The position numbers were made by a program, and so were the translations under genes. The notes below the pieces were generated by a model. It saw only the letters and a list, made by a program, of their open reading frames with translations, had not been told where the DNA came from and ran no database searches. DNA of 64,000 bases. Source: Rubrivivax gelatinosus (GTDB lineage: Bacteria > Pseudomonadota > Gammaproteobacteria > Burkholderiales > Burkholderiaceae_C). This document shows, in pieces, positions 9,494-18,450 of this stretch (position 1 is its first letter; every line of letters starts with the position of its first letter). The stretch is taken from contig NZ_SLXD01000012.1 in NCBI RefSeq assembly GCF_004340905.1, positions 124,001 through 188,000 of the forward strand, in the 5' to 3' direction.

Positions 9494-10893
9494 GCGCCGC
9501 CCTCGACGTGCGTGAGCTGAGCGTGCACGCCGGCAGCACGCCGCTGGTGCAGGGCGTCTCGTTCGAGATCCCGCCGGGCGGCGCGCTGACGGTGCTGGGC
9601 GAGAGCGGCAGCGGCAAGTCGCTGATGGCGCAGGCGCTGCTGGCGCGGCTGCCGGCCGGGCTGCGCTCGGGCGGCGAGCTGCGGCTGCAGGGCCGCACGA
9701 TGGACGCCGCGAGCCTGCGCGCGGCCTGGGGACGGCGCATCGCGCTGCTGCCGCAGGAGCCCTGGGCGGCGCTGGACCCGACGATGCGCGTCGGCGCGCA
9801 GGTCGCCGAGGTCCACCGCTGGGTGCGCGGCCTGGACGCCGCCGGGGCGCAGCGCGCGGCCGCCGAGGCGCTGGCCGGGCTGGGGCTGGCGGCGCCGGTG
9901 CTGCGCCGTCATCCGCACCAGATCTCCGGCGGCATGGCGCAGCGCGTGGCGCTGGCCGCGACGCTGGCCGGCGGCGCGCCGCTGGTGCTGGTCGACGAGC
10001 CGACCAAGGGCCTGGACACCGAACGCCGCGACGAGGTCGTGGCGCTGCTGCGCGGCGTGATGGCCGCCGGCGGCGCGGTGCTGACGATCACCCACGACGT
10101 CGCCGTCGCGCGCGCGCTGGGCGGCCAGCTGCTGGTGATGCGCGAGGCCGGCGTCGTCGAGCAGGGCGAGGCGGCGGCGGTCTTCGCCGCGCCGCGCCAC
10201 GCCTACACCCGCGAGCTGATCGCCGCCGACCCGGCGCACTGGGCGCCGCGGCGCGCGCCGGCGGCGCCGGCGCACGGCGCGCCGCTGATCGAAGCGCGCG
10301 GCCTGTCGCTGGCGCGCGGCGGCCAGCGCCTGTTCGACGGCCTGGACCTGCGCATCGGCCGCGGCGAACGCTGGGCGCTGCTGGGGCCCAGCGGCGCCGG
10401 CAAGACCTCGCTGGGCAACGTGCTGCTGGGGCTGCTGCCGCCGGACGCGGGCGAGCTGCGGCGTGCGCCCGGTCTCGCGCCGCTGGCGCTGCAGAAGCTC
10501 TACCAGGACCCGCTGGCGGCCTTCGCGCCGCAGGTCCCGCTGGGCCAGGCGCTGGAGGACTTCCGGCGCCGCCACCGGCTGCCGGCGGCGCGGCTGCACA
10601 CGCTGCGCGACCGGCTGGGACTGCCGGCCGCGCTGCTGGAGCGCCGGCCGGCGGCGGTGTCCGGCGGCGAGCTGCAGCGCCTGGCGCTGCTGCGCGTGAT
10701 GCTGCTGGAGCCGGCGCTGCTCTTCGCCGACGAGCCGAGCTCGCGCCTGGACCCCATCACCCAGCGCGACGTGCTGCGGCTGCTGCAGGCCGAGCTCGAC
10801 ACGCACGGCACCGCGCTGCTGCTGGTCACGCACGACGCGGCGCTGGCGGCGCACATGGCCGAGCACCGGCTGCACATCGGCGGAGTTCAGTAG
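9490..10893 (+). CDS. Fused double ABC ATPase (DppD-DppF type)
   Basis: 467 residues with two complete ATPase units in one chain. Unit 1: Walker A GESGSGKS, signature ISGGMAQRVAL, Walker B LVLVDEPTKGLD. Unit 2: Walker A GPSGAGKTS, signature VSGGELQRLAL, Walker B LLFADEPSSRLDP. Most Dpp/Opp/Nik systems use two separate ATPases of about 320-330 residues; here both are trimmed (about 235 each) and lack the C-terminal Cys-rich oligopeptide extension. GTG start at 9490 overlaps the permease stop. The 3' end overlaps the convergent exonuclease gene by 7 bases. Powers import in the cytoplasm. Confidence 0.9.
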
Positions 10894-13037
10894 CTGAGCT
10901 TGGCCAGCGCGCTGCGCCGCGAGGCTTCCAGCGCCTGGCCGAGCGTGCGGATGCCTGCGGTCTGCAGCAGCGGGATCATCTTCAGGAAGACCTCGGCGGT
11001 GACGATGGCGTCGCCCAGTGCCGTGTGGCGGCCCAGCACCGGCACGCCCAGGCGCTCGGCGATCGCTTCCAGCGAGTGCCGCTCCTGGTTCGGGTGCAGC
11101 ACCTGCGACAGCAGCAACGTGTCGAGCACCGGCATGTCGAAGCGCACGCCGGCGGCACGTTCCTTCAGCTCCAGGAACCGCAGGTCGAAAGCCGCGTTGT
11201 GGGCGACGAGCACGGTCTCCTGCGCGAAGGCATGCAAGGCCGGCAGCACCTCGCGGATCGTCGGCTGGCCGGCGACCATCGCCGGCGTGATGCCGTGGAT
11301 GGCGATCGTGCGTTCGGGGATCGAACGCTGCGGGTCCACGAGCTGCTCGAAGCTCTCGTGGCGGCGCAGCTTGCCGGCGACGATGCGTGTCGCGCCGATC
11401 TGCAGGATCTCGTCGCCGGCCGAGGGCTCCAGGCCGGTGGTCTCGGTGTCGAACACCGTGTAGGCGAGCTCGGCCAGCGTGCGCTCGGCGAGTTCGAGCG
11501 CCATCTCGCGGGTCTGGAACAGGTCGAAGTCGTAGAACTCCGGGCGGCTCTCGCGGCGCGCCAGCAGCCCGCTGTCCAGCGGCTCGGCGGCGTCGGCCAG
11601 CGGCAGCAGGAAGCGGAAGAAGGCCTCGGCACGCACCCGCTCGCGCTCGAACCAGAACGTGCCGCCGTGGCGCTGCACGACGTCGCGCACGGTCAGCGCG
11701 CTGGCCTCGCCGTCGACGCGCATCGCCTCGGTCTCCCAGGCCACCGCGGTCTCGGTGCTGACGCCCGGGCCGATCCAGGCCAGGTCGAGCTGGGCGCGTG
11801 TGCCGGCGCGCTGCAGCCGGATCTGCACCACCTTGACGCCGTACTCGTCGACCACGCGCCCGGCGAGGAAGACCAGGGCCTGGATCAGCGAGAAGCTGTC
11901 GAGCTTGAGCCACAGCGCCGGATCGACCTCGGTGCCGGCGGTGCGGCAGCGGTGTTCGGCCTCGATGCGGCGCAGCGCCGCGGCAACGAAGTCGGCGCCC
12001 TGCATGTCCTCCAGCGGCCAGCGCGTGCGCATGGTCTCGGTCGTGTAGTGCGCCAGCTCGCCGATGCGGTGGCCGAGCGCACGCACCTCGTCGCGGATCA
12101 CGCCCTGCAGCCGCGCCGCCGTGGCTTCGTCCAGCGCCGGGTCGTCGATCAGCTCGACGGCGGCCTGCAGGTTGGCCAGCGACGCCCGCCCGGCCTCGGT
12201 GTGTTCGTGCAGCCGGCGGTCGCGCTCGGACTCCTCGGCGAAGTCGCGCGTGATGTTGTCCAGCATCAGCACGAAGCCGGCGAGCGGGCCGGCTTCGTGC
12301 TCACGCACCGGCGCCAGCTGCACGCGCAGCAGCTGGCCGCCGCGCGTGGCGGTGACGAACTGCGCCGACGGGTGCGCCACGCCGCGCTGCAGCCGCTGCT
12401 GCACCATCTCCAGCGCATGGGCGACCAGGGCGCGGTCGAAGACGGCGTAGATCGAACGCCCGATGCCCAGGTACTCGGCGCCGCCGATCGCCGGCGCCGG
12501 CGACAGCGCGCGGAACTGCAGCCGCGCGCGGCCGTTGTAGAGCAGGATGCGGCCGTCGAGGTTGCAGACGACGACGCTCTGCGTCAGCTCGGCCATCAGC
12601 GCCGCCAGACGGCCCTTCTCCTGCTCGACCAGACGGCTGGCCTCGTGCACCCGGGCCTCGACCTCGGTGCGCCAGACGGCCCGTTCACGCAGCAGCCGGT
12701 TGACGGTCTCGACCAGCGCGCGGCTGCCGGCGCTGCCGCGCGGCTCCAGCTCGCGCCCCGGCGCGCCGGCCAGCAGCACCTGCAGCAGCTCGGCGACGCG
12801 GCCGGGGGTCGCGCCCCAGTGGTGCCAGGCCCATCGCATCCAGACGCCGGCACCGATCGCGACGACGACGAGCAGCAGCAGCAACAGCGTCGTGCGCGGC
12901 CCGAGCAGCGCCCAGAGCGCGGCGCGTTCGGCCGGCTCCAGCGTCGCCGCCAGCATCGCGGCCACCAGCGCCGCGGCCAGCGCCAGCAGCGCCGCGGGCG
13001 CCAGCGCGGCGAGCCACTCGGGACGTTCGGGCTTCAT
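10887..13037 (-). CDS. Membrane PAS/degenerate histidine-kinase protein fused to a DnaQ-type 3'-5' exonuclease
   Basis: 716 residues. Two N-terminal membrane helices (about 10-35 and 47-70), a linker helix, a PAS-like domain (about 150-270; VVCNLDGRILLYNGRARLQF), then a kinase-like region where the phospho-accepting His motif is not recognisable and the ATP-lid glycines are lost (GEASALTVRDVVQRHGG instead of a GLGL-type box). The C-terminus is a complete DEDDh exonuclease: FDTETTGL (~527), HNAAFD (~612), HTALGD (~670). The kinase part is probably a pseudokinase sensor and the nuclease probably active. Start overlaps the receiver gene (ATGA), so they are made together. Substrate (DNA, RNA or nucleotide) unknown. 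Confidence 0.85.
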   Translation of the reverse strand: MKPERPEWLAALAPAALLALAAALVAAMLAATLEPAERAALWALLGPRTTLLLLLLVVVAIGAGVWMRWAWHHWGATPGRVAELLQVLLAGAPGRELEPRGSAGSRALVETVNRLLRERAVWRTEVEARVHEASRLVEQEKGRLAALMAELTQSVVVCNLDGRILLYNGRARLQFRALSPAPAIGGAEYLGIGRSIYAVFDRALVAHALEMVQQRLQRGVAHPSAQFVTATRGGQLLRVQLAPVREHEAGPLAGFVLMLDNITRDFAEESERDRRLHEHTEAGRASLANLQAAVELIDDPALDEATAARLQGVIRDEVRALGHRIGELAHYTTETMRTRWPLEDMQGADFVAAALRRIEAEHRCRTAGTEVDPALWLKLDSFSLIQALVFLAGRVVDEYGVKVVQIRLQRAGTRAQLDLAWIGPGVSTETAVAWETEAMRVDGEASALTVRDVVQRHGGTFWFERERVRAEAFFRFLLPLADAAEPLDSGLLARRESRPEFYDFDLFQTREMALELAERTLAELAYTVFDTETTGLEPSAGDEILQIGATRIVAGKLRRHESFEQLVDPQRSIPERTIAIHGITPAMVAGQPTIREVLPALHAFAQETVLVAHNAAFDLRFLELKERAAGVRFDMPVLDTLLLSQVLHPNQERHSLEAIAERLGVPVLGRHTALGDAIVTAEVFLKMIPLLQTAGIRTLGQALEASRRSALAKLSY

Positions 13038-13396
13038 GACAGCAGGCGGCGCACCCGGTCGGCCAGTTCCCGCGTGGAGAAAGGTTTGGCGACGTAGGCG
13101 TCGGCGCCCAGGCCCAGGCCGTGCGCGACGTCGGCGTCGCCGCAGCGGGCGCTGAGCAGCACGCAGCGCGTGGCGGCGCAGGACGCGTCGGCGCGCAGGG
13201 CCTGCAACACCTCGAAGCCGCTGCGCCCGGGCATCACGACGTCCATCAGCAGCAGGTCGGGATGTTCGCGGCGCAAGGTGTCGAGCGCCTCGTCGCCGTC
13301 GCGTGCGACCAGCACGCGCCAGCCTTCGCGGCGCATCAGGAACTCGAGCGGGATGACGCTGTTGGGCTGGGCGTCGGCCAGCAGCACGGTCTTCAT
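13034..13396 (-). CDS. Single-domain response regulator (CheY-like receiver)
   Basis: 120 residues, a lone REC domain. Acidic pair after the first strand is partly altered (LLADAQ), the phospho-acceptor Asp sits in LLLMDVVMPG (about residue 53), the switch Thr/Ser position in VLLSAR, and the Lys in VAKPF. No DNA-binding or output domain. ATG 13396 follows a perfect AGGAGG. It overlaps the kinase-exonuclease fusion and follows the DUF294 gene by 139 bases, so it may bind the fusion or be phosphorylated by another kinase, since the adjacent kinase looks inactive. Confidence 0.88.
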   Translation of the reverse strand: MKTVLLADAQPNSVIPLEFLMRREGWRVLVARDGDEALDTLRREHPDLLLMDVVMPGRSGFEVLQALRADASCAATRCVLLSARCGDADVAHGLGLGADAYVAKPFSTRELADRVRRLLS

Positions 13397-13535
13397 CGTC
13401 TGCCTCCTCTCGTCGCGGCCCGGGTGGCCGGCGGGCACATCGTCGCGGCGCCCGGCGCGATGCTGCGCGATCCGGGCGTGGCGCGCCAGTGGCGAAGAAC
13501 CCGCGGGGCCGGGACGACGGAACGCGGCGCCACGT

Positions 13536-14951
13536 TCAGAGCTTCTCGAAGCGGAAGTGCTGGCGCAGGTAGGCGCGCAGGCGCTTGACGACGGCCAGCG
13601 AGTCGCGCAGCGGCTCACGCTCCAGCAGGCCCAGCGCCGAGGGCTGGACCTCGTTGTCGGCCTCGCGCCCGGCGGCACGCGCCCGCAGCTGGTGCTGCAG
13701 GCGCAGCGTCATCAAGAGGTGCAGCGCGTCCTCGAGGTCGCGCGCCAGCGTCGTGTCGAGCGCGCCGACGGCGACCAGCGCGTGCAGCCGCGCGACGGTG
13801 CCGGTCTCGCGCAGGTGGCGCTGCAGCGCCAGCGCGCGCACGCCCTGCACGATCGGGAACAGGCCCAGCTTCTTCAGGTCCAGCGCCGCTTCGTCGCGCC
13901 GGCCGGGCAGCCAGCCCAGCCAGTGGTGCGGCTCCTGGAACTGGTCGGCCGCGGCGGCAAAACGCGCCAGGTAGGCGTCGTGGTCGCCGAACAGGCGGTG
14001 CAGGTGCTCGCGCAGGCCGTCGAGCAGCGTGGCGTCGCCGGCCACCGCGACCGCGTCGCAGAAGATCGCCAGCCGCATCGGCCCCTCGGCATCGCGGCCC
14101 ATCACCCAGTCGCGCAGCTGCTCGCGCCACTGGGCGACCGGGCGCCGCCACAGCGGGTTGGTGACCATGATGCCGCCGGGGCACGGCGGGTAGCCGAAGT
14201 CGGCCAGCGCGGCGCTGAAACGCCGCACCGCGGCCTCGGTGTCGGGGTGCTCGAAGCCGTCGCGCAGGATCAGCGCGTTGTCCTGGTCGGTCTTCAGCAC
14301 CTGCTCGCCGCGGCCTTCGCTGCCCATCACGACCAGGCAGCTCGCGGCCACCAGCTCGGCCGGCGCGACCAGCGACCACAGCCGCTGGAACAGCCGCGCG
14401 TGCAGCTCGCCGACCAGGTGCGCGATGCGCTCGACGTGCACGCCGCTGGCGGCGAACAGGCCGACCATGCGGTCGATCTGCAGCGCCGCGGCCTTCAGCT
14501 CGGCCACCGAGCCGGCCTCGTCGATCTGCAGCGCCGCCAGGTGCGAGTGGTTGGCGACGAAGCTCACCAGGTCGAGCTGGCCGAGCAGGCCGACGATGCG
14601 CTCGCCGTCGCGCACCAGCACGCGGTGCACGCGGTGGCGCACCATCAGCCACAGCGCCTCGAAGACCTCGGCGTCGGCCTGCACGGCGATGACCGGGAAG
14701 CGCGCGACCTCGCGCACTGCCAGCGCCGCCGGCGGCTCGGGCCGCAGCAGCGCGTCGCGCAGGTCGGTGGTCGTGAAGATGCCCAGGCGCTCGCCGTCCT
14801 GCACCAGCGCGTGGGTCAGCCCGCGCTCGGACAGCTGGCGGCACAGCGACACGAGGTCGGTGCCGCCGTCGACGACGAAGGCCTTGCGGACGTAGGCGTC
14901 ACGCACCCGCGCCGTGACCAGCGACAGCACTTCCTGCCGGGGGTCGGACAC
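13536..14951 (-). CDS. CBS-domain protein with DUF294 nucleotidyltransferase-like domain
   Basis: 471 residues. A pair of CBS domains (about 20-140), then the DUF294 nucleotidyltransferase-like core with GSEGRGEQVLKTDQDNALI (GlnD/GlnE-like G-S and D-x-D metal motif) and a helical C-terminal substrate-binding part. The cyclic-nucleotide-binding domain present at the front of many relatives is missing. GTG 14951 is taken as start, 17 bases after actP, with only a weak AGGG upstream. Families of this kind sit beside acetate permeases and exonucleases in many proteobacteria; a signalling role in acetate use is suspected, chemistry unproven. Confidence 0.85.
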   Translation of the reverse strand: MSDPRQEVLSLVTARVRDAYVRKAFVVDGGTDLVSLCRQLSERGLTHALVQDGERLGIFTTTDLRDALLRPEPPAALAVREVARFPVIAVQADAEVFEALWLMVRHRVHRVLVRDGERIVGLLGQLDLVSFVANHSHLAALQIDEAGSVAELKAAALQIDRMVGLFAASGVHVERIAHLVGELHARLFQRLWSLVAPAELVAASCLVVMGSEGRGEQVLKTDQDNALILRDGFEHPDTEAAVRRFSAALADFGYPPCPGGIMVTNPLWRRPVAQWREQLRDWVMGRDAEGPMRLAIFCDAVAVAGDATLLDGLREHLHRLFGDHDAYLARFAAAADQFQEPHHWLGWLPGRRDEAALDLKKLGLFPIVQGVRALALQRHLRETGTVARLHALVAVGALDTTLARDLEDALHLLMTLRLQHQLRARAAGREADNEVQPSALGLLEREPLRDSLAVVKRLRAYLRQHFRFEKL

Positions 14952-14968
14952 GGGTGCGCGCCCTGCGT

Positions 14969-16696
14969 TCAGTGGCCGCTGGCGGCGGAGGCGCCGATGC
15001 CGGTCTCCGAACGCACCTGCTGCGCCAGGAAGCCGGCGCGGTCGACCTTGGCGCGGGCGCTCTTGTCGAGCACCGAGAACAGCCAGATGCCGACGAAGCC
15101 GATGGTCATCGAGAACAGCGCCGGGCTGGTGTACGGGAACAGCGCCGAGCCCTTGGGGTTGCCCAGCGTCGCTTCCCACACCGACGGCGAGACGATCGTC
15201 AGGCCGACCGAGGAGATCAGGCCGAGGAAGCCACCGATCACCGCGCCCTTGGTCGTGCAGTCCTTCCACAGCACGCTCATGAAGAGCACCGGGAAGTTGG
15301 CCGACGCGGCGATCGCGAAGGCCAGCGAGACCATGAAGGCGATGTTCTGCTTCTCGAACGCGATGCCCAGCACGACGGCGACGATGCCCAGGCAGACGGT
15401 CGTGATGCGCGACACCTTCAGCTCGGCGGCGCTGTCGGCCTTGCCCTTCTTGATGACGGTGGCGTAGAGGTCGTGCGAGACCGCCGAGGCGCCCGACAGC
15501 GTCAGGCCGGCGACCACCGCGAGGATGGTCGCGAAGGCCACCGCCGAGATGAAGCCGAGGAAGACGTTGCCGCCGACCGCGTTGGCCAGGTGCACCGCGG
15601 CCATGTTGTTGCCGCCCAGCAGCCCGCCCTTGGCGTCGAGGAAGCCGGGGTTGGTGAGCACGAAGGTGATGGCGCCGAAACCGATGATGAAGGTCAGCAG
15701 GTAGAAGTAGCCGATCCAGCCGGTGGCCCACATCACCGACTTGCGCGCCTCCTTGGCGTTGGGCACGGTGAAGAAGCGCATCAGGATGTGCGGCAGGCCG
15801 GCGGTGCCGAACATCAGCGCCATGCCGAAGCTGATCGCCGAGATCGGGTCCTTCACGAAGGTGCCGGGGCCCATGATCGCCTGGCCGAGCGCGGCGGCGT
15901 TCTCCTTGCCGTCGGCGGTGGCGAGGTCGGTCTTGATCTTCACCGCCTGCGCGAACATCGCCTCCGGCGAGAAGCCGAAGTGCAGCATCACCATGAAGGC
16001 CATGAACGAGGCGCCGCCCAGCAGCAGGCAGGCCTTGATGATCTGCACCCAGGTGGTGGCCGTCATGCCGCCGAAGAGCACGTAGACCATCATCAGCGCG
16101 CCGACGATGACCACCGCGATCCAGTACTCCAGGCCGAACAGCAGCTTGATCAGCTGGCCGGCGCCGACCATCTGCGCGATCAGGTAGAACGCGACGACGA
16201 CCAGCGTGCCCGAGGCCGCGAACACACGCACCGGGGTCTGCTCGAAGCGGAACGCGGCGACGTCGGCGAAGGTGAACTTGCCCAGGTTGCGCAGCCGCTC
16301 GGCCATCAGGAAGGTGATGACCGGCCAGCCGACGAGGAAGCCGATCGAATAGATCAGGCCGTCGAAGCCCGAGGCCATCACCGCCGCCGAGATGCCCAGG
16401 AACGAGGCCGCCGACATGTAGTCGCCGGCGATCGCCAGGCCGTTCTGGAAACCGGTGATGCCGCCGCCGGCGGTGTAGAAGTCGGAGGCGCTCTTGGTCT
16501 TGGACGCCGCCCACTTGGTGATGTAGAGCGTGCCGAGGACGAAGAGGCCGAACATGCCGATGGCGGTCCAGTTCGTCGCCTGCTTGGTGGCCTGGCCGAG
16601 GTCGGCACCGGCGGCCCAGACCGCGGCGGAGACGCCACCGAGCGCGGCCAGCGTGAGCAGACGGCGCAGATGGGTGGAGAAGGAGTTTGAACGCAT
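14969..16696 (-). CDS. actP: Cation/acetate symporter
   Basis: 575 residues, sodium:solute symporter family. An N-terminal signal-like helix ([20 protein letters not shown]) precedes about 13 membrane helices. Hallmarks: [33 protein letters not shown] split over residues ~70-105, [15 protein letters not shown], and [16 protein letters not shown]. Imports acetate or similar short carboxylates with Na+. ATG 16696 with GAGGG upstream is preferred to an ATG at 16738. It follows the DUF485 gene, its usual partner, after a 219-base gap filled by a hairpin repeat. Confidence 0.92.
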   Translation of the reverse strand: MRSNSFSTHLRRLLTLAALGGVSAAVWAAGADLGQATKQATNWTAIGMFGLFVLGTLYITKWAASKTKSASDFYTAGGGITGFQNGLAIAGDYMSAASFLGISAAVMASGFDGLIYSIGFLVGWPVITFLMAERLRNLGKFTFADVAAFRFEQTPVRVFAASGTLVVVAFYLIAQMVGAGQLIKLLFGLEYWIAVVIVGALMMVYVLFGGMTATTWVQIIKACLLLGGASFMAFMVMLHFGFSPEAMFAQAVKIKTDLATADGKENAAALGQAIMGPGTFVKDPISAISFGMALMFGTAGLPHILMRFFTVPNAKEARKSVMWATGWIGYFYLLTFIIGFGAITFVLTNPGFLDAKGGLLGGNNMAAVHLANAVGGNVFLGFISAVAFATILAVVAGLTLSGASAVSHDLYATVIKKGKADSAAELKVSRITTVCLGIVAVVLGIAFEKQNIAFMVSLAFAIAASANFPVLFMSVLWKDCTTKGAVIGGFLGLISSVGLTIVSPSVWEATLGNPKGSALFPYTSPALFSMTIGFVGIWLFSVLDKSARAKVDRAGFLAQQVRSETGIGASAASGH

Positions 16697-16759
16697 CGTG
16701 TCAGCCCTCGATGGCGCCAAACGCCACTTCTTTTGCATGAATCTGGATCATCGAGCGGA

Positions 16760-16915
16760 CGCCGCGGACGGGCTCCGACCGGCCGCTGGCGGCGCCCCCT
16801 TGAGGGGGCTTCGGCGGGACGTTGACCGTCCGGTGGACGGTCGGCGCCAGCCGAAGAGCCGGGCCAACGGCCCGGCGCGGCCTGCAAGGTGCGCCGAAGG
16901 CGCTGCGGGGGTGGG
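16760..16915 (-). repeat. Composite hairpin module after the DUF485 stop codon
   Basis: On the minus strand it starts right after the DUF485 TGA. It contains the CCCCTC-AAGGGGG and GCGCC-TTC-GGCGC elements of the 2031-2094 and 41390-41444 copies, but these are separated by an insertion holding GCCGGGCC-NNN-GGCCCGGC (16858-16876), CTTCGGC/GCCGAAG, and GACCGTCC-GGT-GGACGGTC (16824-16842). The same GGGCC stem recurs at 57455-57473. Confidence 0.7.
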
Positions 16916-17224
16916 TCATTTCAGCACCGCCTTGGCAACTTCGTCGGCCAGATCGTCATAGGTCTTGTTGGCGCGCTGCACGTAGATCGCCGTGATGACG
17001 ATCGTGAACACGATGACGCCGAAACCGATCGGGATGCCGATCGTCATCACGCCGTCGCCGAGGCGCTGCGACAGGAACTCCTTGTTGAAGGCGACGAGCA
17101 GGATGAAGCCGTAGTAGACGACCATCATCGCCGCCGTCAGCCACCAGCCGAAGCTGGAGCGCTTGGACTTCAGTTCCTGGTACTTCGGGTGGCTCGCGAT
17201 ACGCCGTGCGAGTTCTGCGTCCAT
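16916..17224 (-). CDS. DUF485 small membrane protein, ActP partner
   Basis: 102 residues with two membrane helices (FGWWLTAAMMVVYYGFILLV and IGIPIGFGVIVFTIVITAIY). DUF485 proteins (YjcH) are nearly always encoded next to acetate symporters. ATG 17224 is preceded by GGAGACAAACC, nearly the same SD context as the MHS transporter. First gene of the five-gene operon with phased TCAG repeats upstream. Molecular function unknown. Confidence 0.88.
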   Translation of the reverse strand: MDAELARRIASHPKYQELKSKRSSFGWWLTAAMMVVYYGFILLVAFNKEFLSQRLGDGVMTIGIPIGFGVIVFTIVITAIYVQRANKTYDDLADEVAKAVLK

Positions 17225-17272
17225 GGTTTGTCTCCGGTATTTGAGGACTTGCCCCCATGGTTCGGGCGCGGA

Positions 17273-17331
17273 CTGACCGACTTCTGACGCTTTCCCAACA
17301 GCGCCTGACGCGACACTGAACGCTTGCTTAC
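17273..17331 (-). promoter_or_regulatory. Phased TCAG direct repeats upstream of DUF485-actP
   Basis: CTGA (plus strand) at 17273, 17284, 17305 and 17316: two 11-bp pairs 21 bases apart. The outer parts match the 3863-3900 array (CTGACCG-N2-TTCTGACGC and CTGAAC-N2-TT-N-CTTAC). Starts 49 bases upstream of the DUF485 ATG. Probably the binding site of a shared regulator; identity unknown. Confidence 0.6.
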
Positions 17332-17460
17332 ACGCGGGGCCTCTCACCTCGGAGCGTGCCGGCCGAGGGCACGCCCCTCCCGATTTGCCCTATCAGGGAT
17401 AGTCCGGACCGCCGTGTCGACGGGGGTCAAACGCCGGCTCCGGGATGCCCCGGAGTGCAT

Positions 17461-18030
17461 TCAGCGCGTGGGGGCGCGCAGTCGGTCGGCGAGCATCGGC
17501 AGGCCGTCCAGGCCCCAGAACTGCTCGCCGTCGAACTCGACGGTCGGCACGCCGAAGACGCCGCGTGCGGCGGCCTCCTCGGTGTTGGCGCGCAGCGCGG
17601 CCTTCACCGCGTCCGAGGCCGGGTCGGCCACCGGCGCCAGCGTCGTGGTCAGCGCCGCCAGCCGCGCCGGGTCGTTCGGGTCGCCGCCTTCGGCCCAGAC
17701 ATGGCGCAGCACGGTCTCGACGACACGCCGGTTGGGGCCGCAGGCGACGATCAGCCGCAGCAGCGCCAGCGAGCTGAACGGGTGCGGCTGCGGCAGCTCG
17801 AAGGGCAGCCCGTGCTGCCCGGCCAGCCAGCGCGTGTGGCGGTAGATCCAGTCGCGTTTGGGCGCCACCTCGACCGGCGCCTTCTGGCCCCAGTGCTGCA
17901 GCAGCGCGCCCAGCAGCACCGGGCGGTACTCGAGCTCGACGTCCAGGCCTTCCAGCACGTCGGGCAGGCGCTCGAACGCCAGGTAGGCGTAGGGCGAGAC
18001 GAGGTCGAAGCGGAAGACCAGGCGCTTCAT
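17461..18030 (-). CDS. 2-hydroxychromene-2-carboxylate isomerase-like DsbA-family protein
   Basis: 189 residues, thioredoxin/DsbA fold of the HCCA isomerase/kappa-GST group: FRFDLVSPYAYLAFERLP at the start, WIYRHTRW, and GVFGVPTVEFDGEQFWG containing the cis-Pro. No CxxC motif, so not an oxidoreductase. Such enzymes are glutathione dependent in naphthalene breakdown, but no aromatic catabolism genes are nearby. ATG overlaps the DUF1289 stop (ATGA). Last gene of the leucine-catabolism block; the substrate is unknown. Confidence 0.82.
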   Translation of the reverse strand: MKRLVFRFDLVSPYAYLAFERLPDVLEGLDVELEYRPVLLGALLQHWGQKAPVEVAPKRDWIYRHTRWLAGQHGLPFELPQPHPFSSLALLRLIVACGPNRRVVETVLRHVWAEGGDPNDPARLAALTTTLAPVADPASDAVKAALRANTEEAAARGVFGVPTVEFDGEQFWGLDGLPMLADRLRAPTR

Positions 18031-18239
18031 CGTGGCGCTGCGGGTGGGCGCTGCTGCCAGACCACGCGGCGTTCGGCGAGGCGTTCGAGCACGCTGCGGC
18101 GCTCGTCGTCGGGCATCGTCGACCAGGCGGCGATCTCGTCGAGCGTGCGCAGACAGCCTTCGCACCAGCCGCTGGCCGCGTCCATGCGGCAGACGTCGAT
18201 GCAGGGCGAGGGCACGCCCGAGCCGAAACGCGTGCTCAC
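18027..18239 (-). CDS. DUF1289 protein, Cys-rich
   Basis: 70 residues. The four Cys in PCIDVCRMDAASGWCEGC (C-x3-C-x8-C-x2-C) are typical of DUF1289 (YdhL-like) and could bind a metal or Fe-S cluster. The GTG start (AGTGAGC) lies at the edge of a tandem hairpin repeat; it may once have been an ATG overlapping the ybaK stop. Overlaps the isomerase by four bases. Function unknown. Confidence 0.8.
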   Translation of the reverse strand: MSTRFGSGVPSPCIDVCRMDAASGWCEGCLRTLDEIAAWSTMPDDERRSVLERLAERRVVWQQRPPAAPR

Positions 18240-18449
18240 TGGGGCACCCTACGGCCTGCGGCCGGTCCCGCCACGCGGGAATGAGCGCCGGACAAGTCCT
18301 GAGCGCTCACTGGGGCACCCTTCGGCCTGGCGGCCGGTCCCGCCAAGCGGGAATGAGCCCCGGACAAGTCCTGAGGGCTCACTGGGGCACCCTTCGGCCT
18401 GGCGGCCGGTCCCGCCGAGCGGGAATGAGCCCCGGACAAGTCCTGAGGG
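18235..18449 (-). repeat. Three tandem 71-72 bp multi-hairpin repeats between ybaK and DUF1289
   Basis: Units start at 18235, 18306 and 18378 and end exactly at the ybaK stop codon (18451-18453). Read on the minus strand each unit opens with TGAGC and folds as TGAGCCC/GGGCTCA enclosing GGAC-TT-GTCC, then CCCGC-NNN-GCGGG, then a CGGCC-GCCA-GGCCG hairpin. Copies differ at few positions, suggesting recent amplification. Confidence 0.9.
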
Positions 18450-18450
18450 C

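Noticed and set aside
18235..18449. CRISPR-like array.
   Set aside because: Units are contiguous and nearly identical along their whole length, with no variable spacers and no cas genes.
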